Assembly (NCBI RefSeq): GCF_025024155.1
Contig: NW_026251810.1
Coordinates: 1 to 64,000 of the forward strand
Length of the DNA: 64,000 nt
Reading direction: 5' to 3'
Source: Gamsiella multidivaricata
Lineage: Eukaryota; Mortierellomycota; Mortierellomycetes; Mortierellales; Mortierellaceae
Made by a program: the position numbers and the translations under genes. The notes under the pieces were generated by a model. The model saw only the letters and a program-made list of their open reading frames with translations. It did not search any database and had not been told where the DNA came from. Positions 48,277 through 59,300 of the stretch are shown in pieces. The stretch's first letter is position 1; each line of letters opens with the position of its first letter.

Positions 48277-48728
48277 AATTGGTTGATGTGTGTGATTAAA
48301 GGGTGCTCTGCCTGATGGAGTACTGATGAGAAGCAGGAAGACGTGTGAAAGAGGGAGTGGGCGGTGCAAGTGTTCCCTTACCGCGAGCTGATTGGCCAGT
48401 GGGGATCGATTTCATTTTCGGAGGGGTTCGTGCTTGCTGAAAAGCGATTGAAGCCCGTGGCATCAAACGTAAAAGACGCGTCCTCGAAACGCGTTCGTGT
48501 CACATCCACAGAAAACTATAGGAGGAGGCCATCTCAATGCATACAACAAGGGCCATCCAAGGTGATAAAAACAACTTATCTCTGCTTCGTTCCTCAGTCT
48601 TTGTCTTTGTTGTTTTGCTTTTACTTTAGTAATATGGCTACTATTGTACTTTCAAAACCAAATATCGAGCCCACTATCCTCCTCTCTAATAATAAAAAAA
48701 CCTATTTCTTTCACGCTATCACTTCATC
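48277..48728. other. Intergenic region between two minus-strand genes
   Basis: About 450 bp holding the promoter of the long GT49 gene and the 3' UTR of the His-rich secreted protein. No TATA box is evident. Confidence 0.5.
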
Positions 48729-50330
48729 TCAGTTACGTCTCAAGAACTGAAATCTTTCGTTCTGTCGTTGTGGCTGCTGCTTCTCCGTCATTGCAATCGG
48801 TCTCTCGCTCGCGACGACATCCTCATCTTCATCCACAGGTTGCTTCATTTCTGCAGCTGGTACTTTCTGCGAAATCGAGGCCCCATTGCCGTTCACCTGG
48901 ACCTGTGCCTGAGGCTGGTGCTCCTCTTCGTAAACAATTTCGACCGAACCCTCGCCTTCGGCAGCCGTCTCCATGTCCTCCTCAGCGTCGTTGTCCTCAT
49001 ACACATCATACCCATAATTCTTTGCATTGTACTCAATCCACTCCATAACCTCAGGATCGATAGCCTTTTCGCTGGTTTCGCTGTTGACGGTCGTTGGATC
49101 GAAGGCCACTCTTGACCACAAGGGCTGTAGGGCATCGGCGCAACATTCAGCCACAATAACGATGGTCTCATAAACGGTACAGTCATCCTCCTCTTGATGG
49201 TGGTGATGATGATGGCGAGGGTGCTTGTCGTGGTGCTTATCGTGGTGCTTATTGTGGTGAGGATTAGGGTGCTTATCGTGGTGATGATGAGGGTGCTTAT
49301 CGTGGTGATGATGAGGATCCTTATCGTGGTGATGGTGAGGGCGCCTGTCGCGGTGCCTATCATGGTGGCACTTGTCATCGTGATGATGATGTTTGTCGTG
49401 TCGATACTCACTATTGTGATGATGGTTGCGATGGTGATGTTCGTTATGGCGCTCGTGTCCACCACGGCCCTTGGCCTTGAGCTCCTTCTGCTGCTGCGCG
49501 TTCTGCTGCTGACGATGGCTATGATCCTGCTCCATTGTATGATGGTGCTGCTGCTTCTTCTGCTGGACCTTCTTGTGTCCCTGTTGGACCTTCTTATGCC
49601 CCTGTTGGGCTTTCTCGTGCTCTTGCTGGATTTTCTTATGCCCCTGCTGGACCTTCTTGTGCTGTTGCTGGATCTCGTTGTGCTCATGCTGGGCCATCCT
49701 GTATTGCCTCTCCGCTTTTTTTTCCTCTTCCTTCTTCTCCTTCTTCTCCTTACCCTCCTTCTTCGCCTTATCCTCCTTACCCTCGCCCGTCTCTTTCTTC
49801 TCCTCGTCATTCTCTCTGTCTTTCTCCTTCTGTTTCTCTTCCACCTCCCCCATCTCACCTATTTCAACCATTTCACCCATTGAACTTACTTCATTCATCT
49901 CATCCTTCTCCTTCTCTTCTTTCTCTTCCTTCTCTTCCTTCTCTTCCTTCTCTTCCTTCTCTTCCTTTACTCCCTTTGCTTCCTTTGCTTCCTCCACTTC
50001 CTTCACTTCCTTCACTTCCTGACTACTTTTCGCCTCCACTTTCTCCGACTGCCCATCGGACACAGATCCACCATTATTGGCCACATACGCGTTAAAGATA
50101 TTGATTCGGTTCTCTAACTCGGACAACGACGGCCATGCAGACGGATCGATCTTTAGACCATCCATTGAATTCTCTCCTTCGTTCGCGACAATTGCTTCCG
50201 GTGCGGGTGCGGGTGCTTCGGCTGGGGCCTCGGCCGTGGGCGGGGGTACGGCCATAGGGAGTTCCTGAGCCTGAGCAGTTGACATGGCGGTGATGAGGGC
50301 GCACGCGCCCAACAGGGTAATCAGACGCAT
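48729..50330 (-). CDS. Secreted His/Lys/Glu-rich repeat protein, possible metal binder
   Basis: Uninterrupted frame of 533 residues. A clear signal peptide (MRLITLLGACALITAMSTAQA) leads to an Ala/Pro-rich stretch and a short ordered segment. Three repeat blocks follow. The first is a Lys/Glu tract built from EKE units (about 50040-49740). The second has several copies of a KVQQGHKK-like heptad to octad (about 49690-49550). The third is a histidine block of repeated HHHHDKHP units (about 49440-49190). The C-terminal 150 residues are acidic and more ordered, with a Cys-containing ECCADALQPLW. I recognise no family. His/Asp clusters suggest zinc, nickel or copper binding, and Lys/Glu tracts suggest a highly charged extended chain; both are inferences. 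A TATA box lies about 58 bp upstream. Confidence 0.82.
   Translation of the reverse strand: MRLITLLGACALITAMSTAQAQELPMAVPPPTAEAPAEAPAPAPEAIVANEGENSMDGLKIDPSAWPSLSELENRINIFNAYVANNGGSVSDGQSEKVEAKSSQEVKEVKEVEEAKEAKGVKEEKEEKEEKEEKEEKEEKEKDEMNEVSSMGEMVEIGEMGEVEEKQKEKDRENDEEKKETGEGKEDKAKKEGKEKKEKKEEEKKAERQYRMAQHEHNEIQQQHKKVQQGHKKIQQEHEKAQQGHKKVQQGHKKVQQKKQQHHHTMEQDHSHRQQQNAQQQKELKAKGRGGHERHNEHHHRNHHHNSEYRHDKHHHHDDKCHHDRHRDRRPHHHHDKDPHHHHDKHPHHHHDKHPNPHHNKHHDKHHDKHPRHHHHHHQEEDDCTVYETIVIVAECCADALQPLWSRVAFDPTTVNSETSEKAIDPEVMEWIEYNAKNYGYDVYEDNDAEEDMETAAEGEGSVEIVYEEEHQPQAQVQVNGNGASISQKVPAAEMKQPVDEDEDVVASERPIAMTEKQQPQRQNERFQFLRRN
49191..49440 (-). repeat. Coding tandem repeat encoding HHHHDKHP units
   Basis: On the plus strand it appears as imperfect 24-bp repeats containing GGTGATGATGAGG and GTGCTTATCGT. 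It encodes at least five His/Asp/Lys/Pro units inside the secreted protein. Confidence 0.85.
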
Positions 50331-50387
50331 TGTTGTAAAGGGTATGTGGGTGGGGTAGAGATGAAAGCAGGAGGAGGCTTATTGGGT

Positions 50388-50395
50388 ATATATAG
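50388..50395 (-). promoter_or_regulatory. TATA box of the His-rich secreted protein gene
   Basis: Palindromic TATATATA about 58 bp upstream of the start codon on the minus strand. Confidence 0.6.
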
Positions 50396-51922
50396 TGTCA
50401 CAAGTAGAGGGGATTGAACTGGCTTTGTTCTTCAGTGCTGAACTATTGTTTAGACGAAGGATAAAGAAAAAGGTGTCGCGAGGTAAAGGATGCAGAAAAA
50501 AAAGGGAAAAAAAAAGACAAGCGGACAAAGAGGGTATAGTTGTGTTCTGTGAGTATTTAAGAAGACACAAGAGATGCGAGAAAGGAAGAAAGAAAAGAAA
50601 AATGGCGGAAAAAATAATGCGATACTTTTTTTTTGTGAATGCATCGTGAATGCACATTCCGAATTGCCCTCACGATAACAGTATTCGATGTCGATGATTG
50701 AACTGGACTGAACTTGAGTCCTCGTAGGCAGGCCATTCCTACTCCTCATGTGGGTGCGTCATTTGGGTAATATCGAAGGAGAAACTCAGTATGTCCCAGA
50801 GGAATGGAAAGATGAATAAAGGGAGGGGGCAAGGGTGGTTTGAAATCTACGGATGGCCCTCCTAGTCCAACAAGGAATGCTTGCGATCCATCTTCCTATC
50901 CTGAACCATGCGTCACACACACACACACACACACACAAGTAGTCTACATTCGCAGACTCCAGTGCGCGCAGCCAGTCGACACATAAGTGTCCTTTTGTAC
51001 ATACATGCAAGCAGCAGGCGTGTCTCTACTCTCCACTCTCTACTCTGCACTAGCTAACTGTACTCCTCTGCTTCTACTCCCGACAGTCTCTTCCTCCTCC
51101 TTGGACTCTGCGCAAAAAGTCGACGAAAAAAATATCCAAGACCTCCTTCGTGCACCTCACCGAGAGATCCTCCTTGATGGGCCCTCCCTCCTTCCTCTCT
51201 CACTCAACTATTCCCAGATGAAATATGGAGCGACTTTTACAAGTCGATGCAAGCAAGATCCGATTCACTCAGAGCACACGAATCCACTGCAAGCAACCTG
51301 ACCGAATCCGACGAGTGTCCAGGGAAGTTTAAAGTGCCACGCTGGCTACTTCTTTCTGCTTACAAACAATATTTCTGCTTGACGAACCTTCTCTCTCGCT
51401 TCATACAGTGAGCGCTCTGCGCGCACGGCCTCCTATTGGCTCAGGCCCTTTTTTTTTACGATAACACAAAATGAATGAGAGTATCTTCTGGCTGTTGGGG
51501 TCACTCCAAAAAAGCAGGGTCCATTGAATTGTACCTTTCTTTACGTGAGTCCCATTCATAGTCCATACATTGCTACATTGCTGTCAAATGGTTTTATTTA
51601 ACGAAAACAAAATTGGGCGTGCACATACCATGCGATGCAGAAGAGAACGTGAGTACAAGAATAGGAAGGGTGCTAATATTACAGTGACGATATTCTAACA
51701 CAGCTGCAAGAATAAATAACAATATATATGAAGAGAGAAAAATCCGATAGAAGCGAGCAAATATATAAAGGTGCAAATTAAAAATGAGAAAAAAAGTTAA
51801 TGATACAAAAAAAACGCAGGTAAACTGCGTTTGAAGAAATGAAAATGAATAAAGATGATAAAGAGAATAGCAAGCAGTTAACACCGCATGGGCTGTGCGC
51901 GGGCAGCGAGCATCCTTACTTT
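50396..51922. other. Intergenic region
   Basis: About 1.5 kb. It holds upstream sequence of the secreted-protein gene on the left, a (CA)n microsatellite (50914-50937) and the 3' flank of the zinc-finger gene on the right. No gene is recognised. Confidence 0.6.
50914..50937. repeat. (CA)n microsatellite
   Basis: Twelve uninterrupted CA dinucleotides. Confidence 0.95.
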
Positions 51923-54900
51923 TTACGACCGAGGGTACATGCTCGACAGCGGGTTCAAATGCGGCAGCCTGGCGTACTGTTGATGATGATGCTGATGCTG
52001 CTGCTGCTCATGATGGCCCCGATAATGATAATCCTCACCACTCAACTCTGCCAGATTCGGGAGCGCCTCATACCCCAACCCCAATCCAGCATGGTGTGCC
52101 TGCTGCTGTTGCTGCTGTCCCGGATGATGGTATCCCATCGGACCCGGACCCTGTGGATGATGATGACCCTTTAGATCCAACGACGAGAATGGCGGCGACA
52201 GCGAAGCTCCCGAACCCATATCGCCGACAACACTGAAGTTCTTCACCCGCTTCCTCGACAGATCCACCAAATGCACCGCCTTCTCATGCGTCCGAAGGTT
52301 ATGCAGCTGCGTATATGCCTTCTGGCACCCACCCTGCGAACACTTGAACGGCTTGAACTTGAAATCCGTATGCGCCGTCTTGATATGCATGGCCAACGAT
52401 TTCCGCTGCGAGAACGCCTTTGAGCATCCCTCGATGATACAATGGAACGGCTTCAGCTTGATCACTGGCGTATGGCCCGTCCGCTCATGAGACTTCAGGT
52501 TATGCAGCTGTGTGTACGCTTTCGTGCAACCAGGGACCGAGCACTCAAACACCCTTGCGGCCACCGCCTTACGTGGTGCAGCATTCACCCGGGGCCGCAT
52601 TTGGATCGTCGTCGGCGAGTCCGAATCTTCATCTTCCTCCTGCGTCGAAGTCAATCCCGTAGCATTGGATCCCACAATCGAGGTCGATCCCAACGTGTTG
52701 GCAAGCGAACCCAGAACCCCGCTCGACGCCACAGATGATGTTGTCGAGTTCATAGAGTTGGTCCTCGTTCTCGTTGCGAAATCGCGCTGGGACCCAACCG
52801 AGGGTGTGCGACTCTTCTTGTGCGTCGTCCGAATGGGGCCGTATCGCGATCCTGAGCCGTTGTTGTTACTACCATTGGGGGCCATTGATGGTGCGACACG
52901 GTTGTAATCAAGATGGGACATGATCGTTGGAGCCTCGTGCACGTTCATCGAGCAAGATGATGGCTGATACTCGGACTGAAGTATACTGGTCGGCGACAAG
53001 AGTGGGAGACCACTAATCGCTGGCAAGTTCGATGGCTGCGAGGCCACGGAGGGCTGCTGCTGCTGCTGGCTGTGACTGTAGTTTCTGCTAGACTGAGAGT
53101 ACGACCTTTGATGGTGCTGATGCTGTTGTCTATCTTGATCTGAATGAGGGACATAAACATATCCATGTTAGTCAAGCAGGCATCAATTTGAACCCTTTGT
53201 TTTTTATGGAGTTGTATGACGTGGATTGGATTGGAGTGGAATGCAGTGGGTGCAGACCGTGGGATAATTTCAAAGAGACTGTCCAAGAAAGGAAACTGCT
53301 GTATTTCGCCCTCCGCTGACCCTTTCTTTTTATTTGTGTGTGTGACAAGGGGGAGATAAGCGGAAACTGAGGAACAAGGGAATATGGAACAACTGGCACT
53401 TACCAAGGATCTCTTGCGGTGCGTGGAAGTCATCAGCGGACATGCTGGCGACCCAAACCTGCTGGCTGTGGTCCTGCTGCTGGTTGCTATGTATGTAGAA
53501 AACCATTGAGAGGAAGAAAGAGATCGATTAGCATATCTTTCAGATGACGACAAAGATCTATTTCGAATGATTCACAAAAGAATCAAAGGTGTTGCTGCGA
53601 TTGCTGCTGCGGAGCAAAAAAGGGCGTACTAAAGTGAAACGCAACTTTTCCCTCCAAAGAACCTCAATGAGATTATTTTTTTGATTTCCATTAGTCCAGG
53701 GCCAAATATTTTTTTCTTTGCCCTTGTTGGCACGCTTACCTGTACAAGTGCGAGGCATTCTGCTGTGAATAGTACGATGACGATCGGTCATTCTTGGGCG
53801 AGGCATTGCCGCTGAACGAAACGTGTCCACGCGTCACAGGGGACAAGGATGAGCCCGACGGCTGCTGCTGTTGTGAGGACAGCTCTGGATCCATGGATGA
53901 TCCTATAGGGCAAGACGACGACCACGCAAGATGAAAGAAAGTTTTTTTTTTCCGATGAGGAAAGAAAAAGGGGTAGTTTGGTAGGTCAATACTCGCACAA
54001 ACGCTAAATATATTTGAATCTTAATTCACAGCAGACCATGTCGTGTTGATGGCGAAAACACTATGCTGGGTCCATTTATAGCCGAGAGCCCTTAGGTTGG
54101 GGTGGGAGGATAAGGCGGGAGAGATTGAGAGTGAGGATAGTTGAAAACAACAACCAAAGGAAAATAGTTGGTTGGGGAGGAGAAGGAGTGGTAACTTGAC
54201 CAACCAAACAAAAGGATGGCAGAATGGGTTTGTTGTTGTTGTTGCTGTTATTGTTGTTATATGGATCGGGGAACGAACATTTGACAGACTGTTTGGATAG
54301 ATCAGACCCCTGTAAAAAAAAAAAACCTTACCATTGTTGGGTGTCCAGGTGGACATGGGCTGCGTCATATTGACAGAGTGCGAACCCACTGTCAATTGAT
54401 CAGGCGAGGCAGGGACTTGAAATGCAGACGATAATGCCGGGGAGACCTGTCTGTCCTGGTTATTGTTCGCGCCGTAGGAATAGTCGTGGTTGCTTGGCAG
54501 TGTTGCAGCGTTGGAGGAGAGGGAGGGGGTCGATGTTGTTGAGACAGTTGACAGGGTCGAAGCAAGAGTGGGGGTTGGCGTTGAAGCATTCGATCGCTGC
54601 TGCTGTTGCTGATCAGAAGGCTGCTGTTGCTGGTGCTGCTCCTGTTGTTGCTGCTGCTGCTGCTGATGCTTGTGATGGTGTGAAGGATATTGCTGATGAT
54701 AACTGTATGGCGCATGGTAGTTACTAGCATACTGGTTGTTCAGCTGGCGGTTCATGATGGGGTTCATCAGGTCCGAGTCGAGTGCCTGGTGAGGGGGTTG
54801 GTAGATATCGACCTGGTGTGAGAGTGACATGGTCTTCTGCAGATCGGCGTGGTATGTGTGATTTCCACCGCTGTTGTGACTATGCTGACTGTAGGTCTGC

Positions 54901-55199
54901 TGCTGGCCGTGATGAGGGGATTGCTGCTGGGACGATGAAGGATGGTGATAATGTTGTGAAGAATGGTGGTGGAATTGGCTGGAGAAGGTATTGTTGTTGC
55001 CAGGATGGTATGGGTGCAATGGGGCAGGGGTATTGCTGCCGCTACTACCACTGTTGTTGTTGTTGTTGTTGTTGCTGTTGCTGCTGCTGGCGCCGTGGTC
55101 ATTGAAGCTCAGACTCGAGTTCATGGCGACAGACCCGAGGGAGTAATAGGCTGCAGGAATCTGTACCTGGACCTGCGTGTTCGTATTATTGGAATGCAT
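51923..55199 (-). CDS. C2H2 zinc-finger transcription factor with poly-Q/H/N tracts
   Basis: Predicted nuclear DNA-binding regulator of about 776 residues. Minus-strand exons are 55199-54332, 53902-53740, 53486-53404 and 53139-51923, and every junction keeps frame. Three classical fingers of the long-loop type lie in the last exon: FECSVPGCTKAYTQLHNLKS...H, FHCIIEGCSKAFSQRKSLAM...H and FKCSQGGCQKAYTQLHNLRT...H. Fingers one and three are close copies. The rest is Gln-, His-, Asn- and Ser-rich, typical of activation domains. Start ATG 55199 was chosen although the frame is open upstream; earlier in-frame codons are not ATG. The target genes are unknown. Confidence 0.9.
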
Positions 55200-55343
55200 T
55201 GTGGAAAGTCGCTGAAGTCGCCTGTTTCTGTTGTGGTAACGAATGATTGATGGATCGTTGTACGTGCGTATGTGCTGGACTGATATTTGATGTACAAGAA
55301 AAAGAAGAGCCAATTATCAGTTGTCAGTGGATTGTCAATGCTC

Positions 55344-55344
55344 C

Positions 55345-55389
<45 letters not shown>
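55344..55389. repeat. (TTG)n microsatellite in the zinc-finger gene's upstream region
   Basis: About fifteen uninterrupted trinucleotide copies, roughly 150 bp upstream of the start codon, so CAA repeats in the sense of the transcript. Confidence 0.95.
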
Positions 55390-58300
55390 GGAGAGAAGAT
55401 GTTGGTTCAGAACAGATCGGGGTGAAGGGAGCGGTGGGACAAAAAACAGGGCAGTTGCAGAACTGAACGTCAAGAGAAGCGGGAATGGCAGGGGTGTGGT
55501 ATGGGTTTGATGTGGTGGTTAACTATGTCAGGACCGATAGTAAAAAAGGAAGGGGAGAAGAGAGGGAAGTGAGAGAAAAAGAGGAAGAGAAAAAACCCTT
55601 TTTCTTTTGAGTAAGGCAGAAAAAGCGAATAGAGTTGAAGATTAAAAAGACCGTTGCAGGTGGAGGTGTTGACGAGCAATAAAAAAAGAATTTTCAAGGA
55701 AGCGAAAGACCATCAGCATTCCTTTCCTCTCCATATCGCTCATTCCCACTCGAGGGGAATGGGCGGGAATGGCGAATGGAAAAGGCATGGGGATAGAACC
55801 GTCCTGCCGCCCTGCCGCCCTCCCTGCCCACGGAGGCACTTGTTAAAGACACCGTTTTCTCTTCTCCACAAATGAGGAAACAGTTTTAGGCTTACCTTCT
55901 GATGTTTCTGAACCTGTTTGTTGTCAGTCGGACTACTGCCGCCGTGTGGCTGGGGTTTGGGTTCAAAAGGGGAGAGTGTTCACGAGGTGGAGATCAGTGG
56001 GTACTGTATTCGTTATGAATGAGAGACTCTTTAGCTTTCGTTGTTTGGTGCAGGTTCCATCCAGCGAACAACGAACAACAGAGGCAGAATGGCAATTGGG
56101 GAAACAAATGAAGCGTATTCGGAGGGCGATATTTTCCGTGGGGTTTAAATACTCGGATGACGCGAGGACGCAGACTTTTTTTAAAAAAGGAAGGTAGACG
56201 TTCGGGGATGGTCGTTAAAGAAGTGAAAAGAGGTTGTTCAAATAAGCTGGCTTTCTTGTAGGCGGGGTGTGCAGGGGACAAATGTACAGCGGGGTAGCGT
56301 GCGAAATATAAGGATGTAATAAGAAGTAACAGAGAGTAATAGAATAGAGTGAAGGCGAGTGTGTGAGGGTGAGATTCGATTTCCTTTTCCCTCTCTTCTT
56401 CTTCCATCCATCCGTCCCCGAAAAGGCGGCCCCTTTTTATACCCACCAGGCCAGGGCTGTTCAAGCAGAGGAACGAGAGTCTCTCTTTAGACCTTGCAGT
56501 CGCTATTATTCTTGGCTATTCTGTCAGAGGCATTATTGAAAGAGTATACGATGTCTGTGTTGGATAAACACGACCCACCTTCATTGCCCTCACTCAATAA
56601 GAATATTGTTAATTCTAAAAGACCACAGTGCATTGTATCAGATTTACTGAATACTCATTAGAATTAAATAAATGAATAATGAATGAATCAACGAATGAAT
56701 GGATGAGCACCTGTAGAGCTTTACTAGAAAGTTGTACCTTGCTTGTTTATAGCTTGAGCCTGCCTGCCTGCCTGCTGTTCATTCTATTACTGCAGTTTAT
56801 TGTTATTTACCGATATTATTATTACCGCTTGGTCGTATCGTCAACAAATCCAGCTCCCAAGAGAACTGACCTCTCCCACCCCTCCTTTTCCGCCTGCTAT
56901 GAATGGTTTGTCCAGGTTTCTGTTCACTATCCAATGCATATGTATCCACTACTCTCTTGAACTCGACCTTGCCCCCTGTGCTTTCATCCCCCTTCTCCTC
57001 CGTGTCGGTCTCCCGTCCATGCCCTTCATATTTACGATGCTCCCCTTCCCTACTCCTATTGCATGGTCCTGCCCCTGCCCCTGCCCTGCCCTGTTTCAAG
57101 AACTTCCCTCTCGATTCTTCATTTCCTGACACCAGCAGCTAACCGATTTCTTACAAGAGAACGAAAAGAAGAAGGAACAAAGTAAAGCCAATCAGCAACA
57201 AGAGGAACGATGGCATTTTAAAGCCATGGATCAGAATATTGCGAACTCTTTTTAATTGGCCCTGCATTTACCTCTCTCTTCATACTCACAAGAAAGAATT
57301 CAAAGAAATTCCACGCGTGCATTTTTTTTTTTTTTTTTGCTGGATAGTCAGGCTAGAAGACGCGTCACCGCTGTAAATAGTGGACATGGGTTATAGAAGG
57401 AAAGACGCTCTGAACGACACCGTTTTTGACGGAAGAATTTGCCGCTCGAGATTCGATGACAACATCTAGAAACATACCTCCAAAGGTGCCGTGCGTCGTG
57501 AAAAGACGCCGTCGCCCATGCTAGACTCTGACCTAGGACCGATCGTCCCCATTCGAAGTGAATACCCTTTTTTTTTTTTTTTTCTCTCTTCCTCCGTTCT
57601 CATGCTTGATAACGATGTTTTTCTAAAACTGGAAAAAAAAAATGTCTTGAAGTACGTTCCGTTCTCGAGACAAGGGTGCTTTTCTTTACAAAGATCGTCA
57701 AGATCACCCATGCCTTCATTTTTTTTTCTTGTATCTGGTACCCTTTCCTTGCCAAGAGAGCGTGATCAATGAATGTCTTTCTTTTTTCAGTATTGTTGGT
57801 ATTTCTATAAAAAAATAGAATAAATAAAAAAAACATGGCAATCGCACCATCGTCTTCTTCTGCCAGCTCCTCCAAAGACGTACGCTTTTTGTCTCCAGAA
57901 GGATCACCACGTCTCTTTTATTGTCAGCAGTCTTTGGTGCCTACTTTCTTATCCATAAACCGCACTACAATTCGTCAACAACCGCCGTTTTTTTCCTTCG
58001 TATCAGTAAAACAAAAACAAAGAGTAATAAATAATAGACCTACACACATCTAGTCTACTGCATAACCATGTCCGACTCCCTCCACAGCTGACCGGAATCT
58101 GAAAATGCCATGGTTATGCACTTAAGCGGCGCATAGATGCATAGATGTCACATAGTCTAACTCTCTCAGATCAAGTACTCATAGTCTGCACAAGGTTGAT
58201 GTCGGTACCAACCAGCCGCAGACATAAGTGTAAGTACCTAGAGCAGAAAAAAAGTTCTTTAAGCCGTAAATTACTACAAATCATGGGTACACCCCTGCTT

Positions 58301-58540
58301 CCAGTGCCCCTCCTTCTCCTCTCCTGTCATGTACCCATGGGTACTTTGTGCTTGCGGCTGCTGCAGGACTTTTCACTGTATTCTCCGTATGTTTTCGTTT
58401 ATTTTAGCGTTCCAAAGTGATGGAGCTGGGTAGGAGAGGCAGATGAGGAAGGAGCCACGTACTATTAGGAAAACGGGAGCGAAGTGAACTGAGCAAGGAG
58501 CGTGAGTAATCTAGCAACCATCCAGCTGACTATCCCCCCC

Positions 58541-58622
58541 CTGGCTCTGGCCTTGGTCTTGGCCCTGGTTCTGATTTTGGTCTTGGCCCTTGGTCTAGCC
58601 TTGGCCCTGACCCTAGCCCTGC
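58541..58622. repeat. Degenerate minisatellite (TTGGCCCTGG-like units)
   Basis: Seven or more imperfect units built from TTGGCCCT, TTGGTCTT and CTAGCC blocks. Confidence 0.75.
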
Positions 58623-59120
58623 AGAATACTCATCTTTCGTTGGTCTGTTCCTTATTCTTTTCCTACTTTATTACCTGACGACGATAAGTTTGCAGCCTCC
58701 AGTCTCCGGCTCATTCTCCATTGACCATTCACTGTAAGCACTTATGATTCGTCAAAATCAATTGTATTTGTGTGTGGCAGTCAGTATAGTCCTGCTCCTA
58801 CTATAGCCCTAGATTACCTGCCATGACCCGCAGACCAAAAAGATGAAGACGCATAATGAATGTGAAAGTACACACACACATGTGCACACACATAGCGATT
58901 CGATGTTATTTTGTACTACGCATAAGCTGAGCGACAAGTAAGTGGTTGTTCTGTTCTGATTTTTTTAAGCATAACGTAGTGGCAACGCAACGGCAAAGCG
59001 GCCGAATTTTTCAAATACGACATTCATCTTTTGTTTTTCTCAAAACTACCAAGGAGGAAGGAATTATGGAGCAATATTTAAATAACCTAGACCCAGTTTT
59101 TTTTTATTATTACCATTATT

Positions 59121-59300
59121 ATGGTGGGGCCTCACGACCACCAGCATCATCATCATCATAATCACTACCAGCAACAGCAGCAGCGGCATCTTCCGCGTAG
59201 GATCTCCTATGCAGACTATTATTACCCTCATGTAATTCGTACCTCGCCTTGTACAGTACCCTACTCCACCGTACCATCGCAAGGTCCCCGAGGAACTTGA
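59121..59300 (+). CDS. Small His/Gln-rich ORF, 59 residues, possible exon
   Basis: ATG at 59121 to TGA at 59300. It begins MVGPHDHQHHHHHNHYQQQQ and continues with a varied segment (RRISYADYYYPHVIRTS...) that reads like protein rather than noise. It may be a small gene, the last exon of an unseen gene, or chance. No neighbouring exon was found. Confidence 0.25.
   Translation: MVGPHDHQHHHHHNHYQQQQQRHLPRRISYADYYYPHVIRTSPCTVPYSTVPSQGPRGT

Noticed and set aside
48893..49858. Arg/Ile/Thr-rich 321-codon open frame (minus) and a Met/Val-rich frame on the plus strand at 49194-49883
   Set aside because: Both are shadows of the Lys/Glu/His repeat coding of the secreted protein in other frames; composition follows from the repeat DNA.
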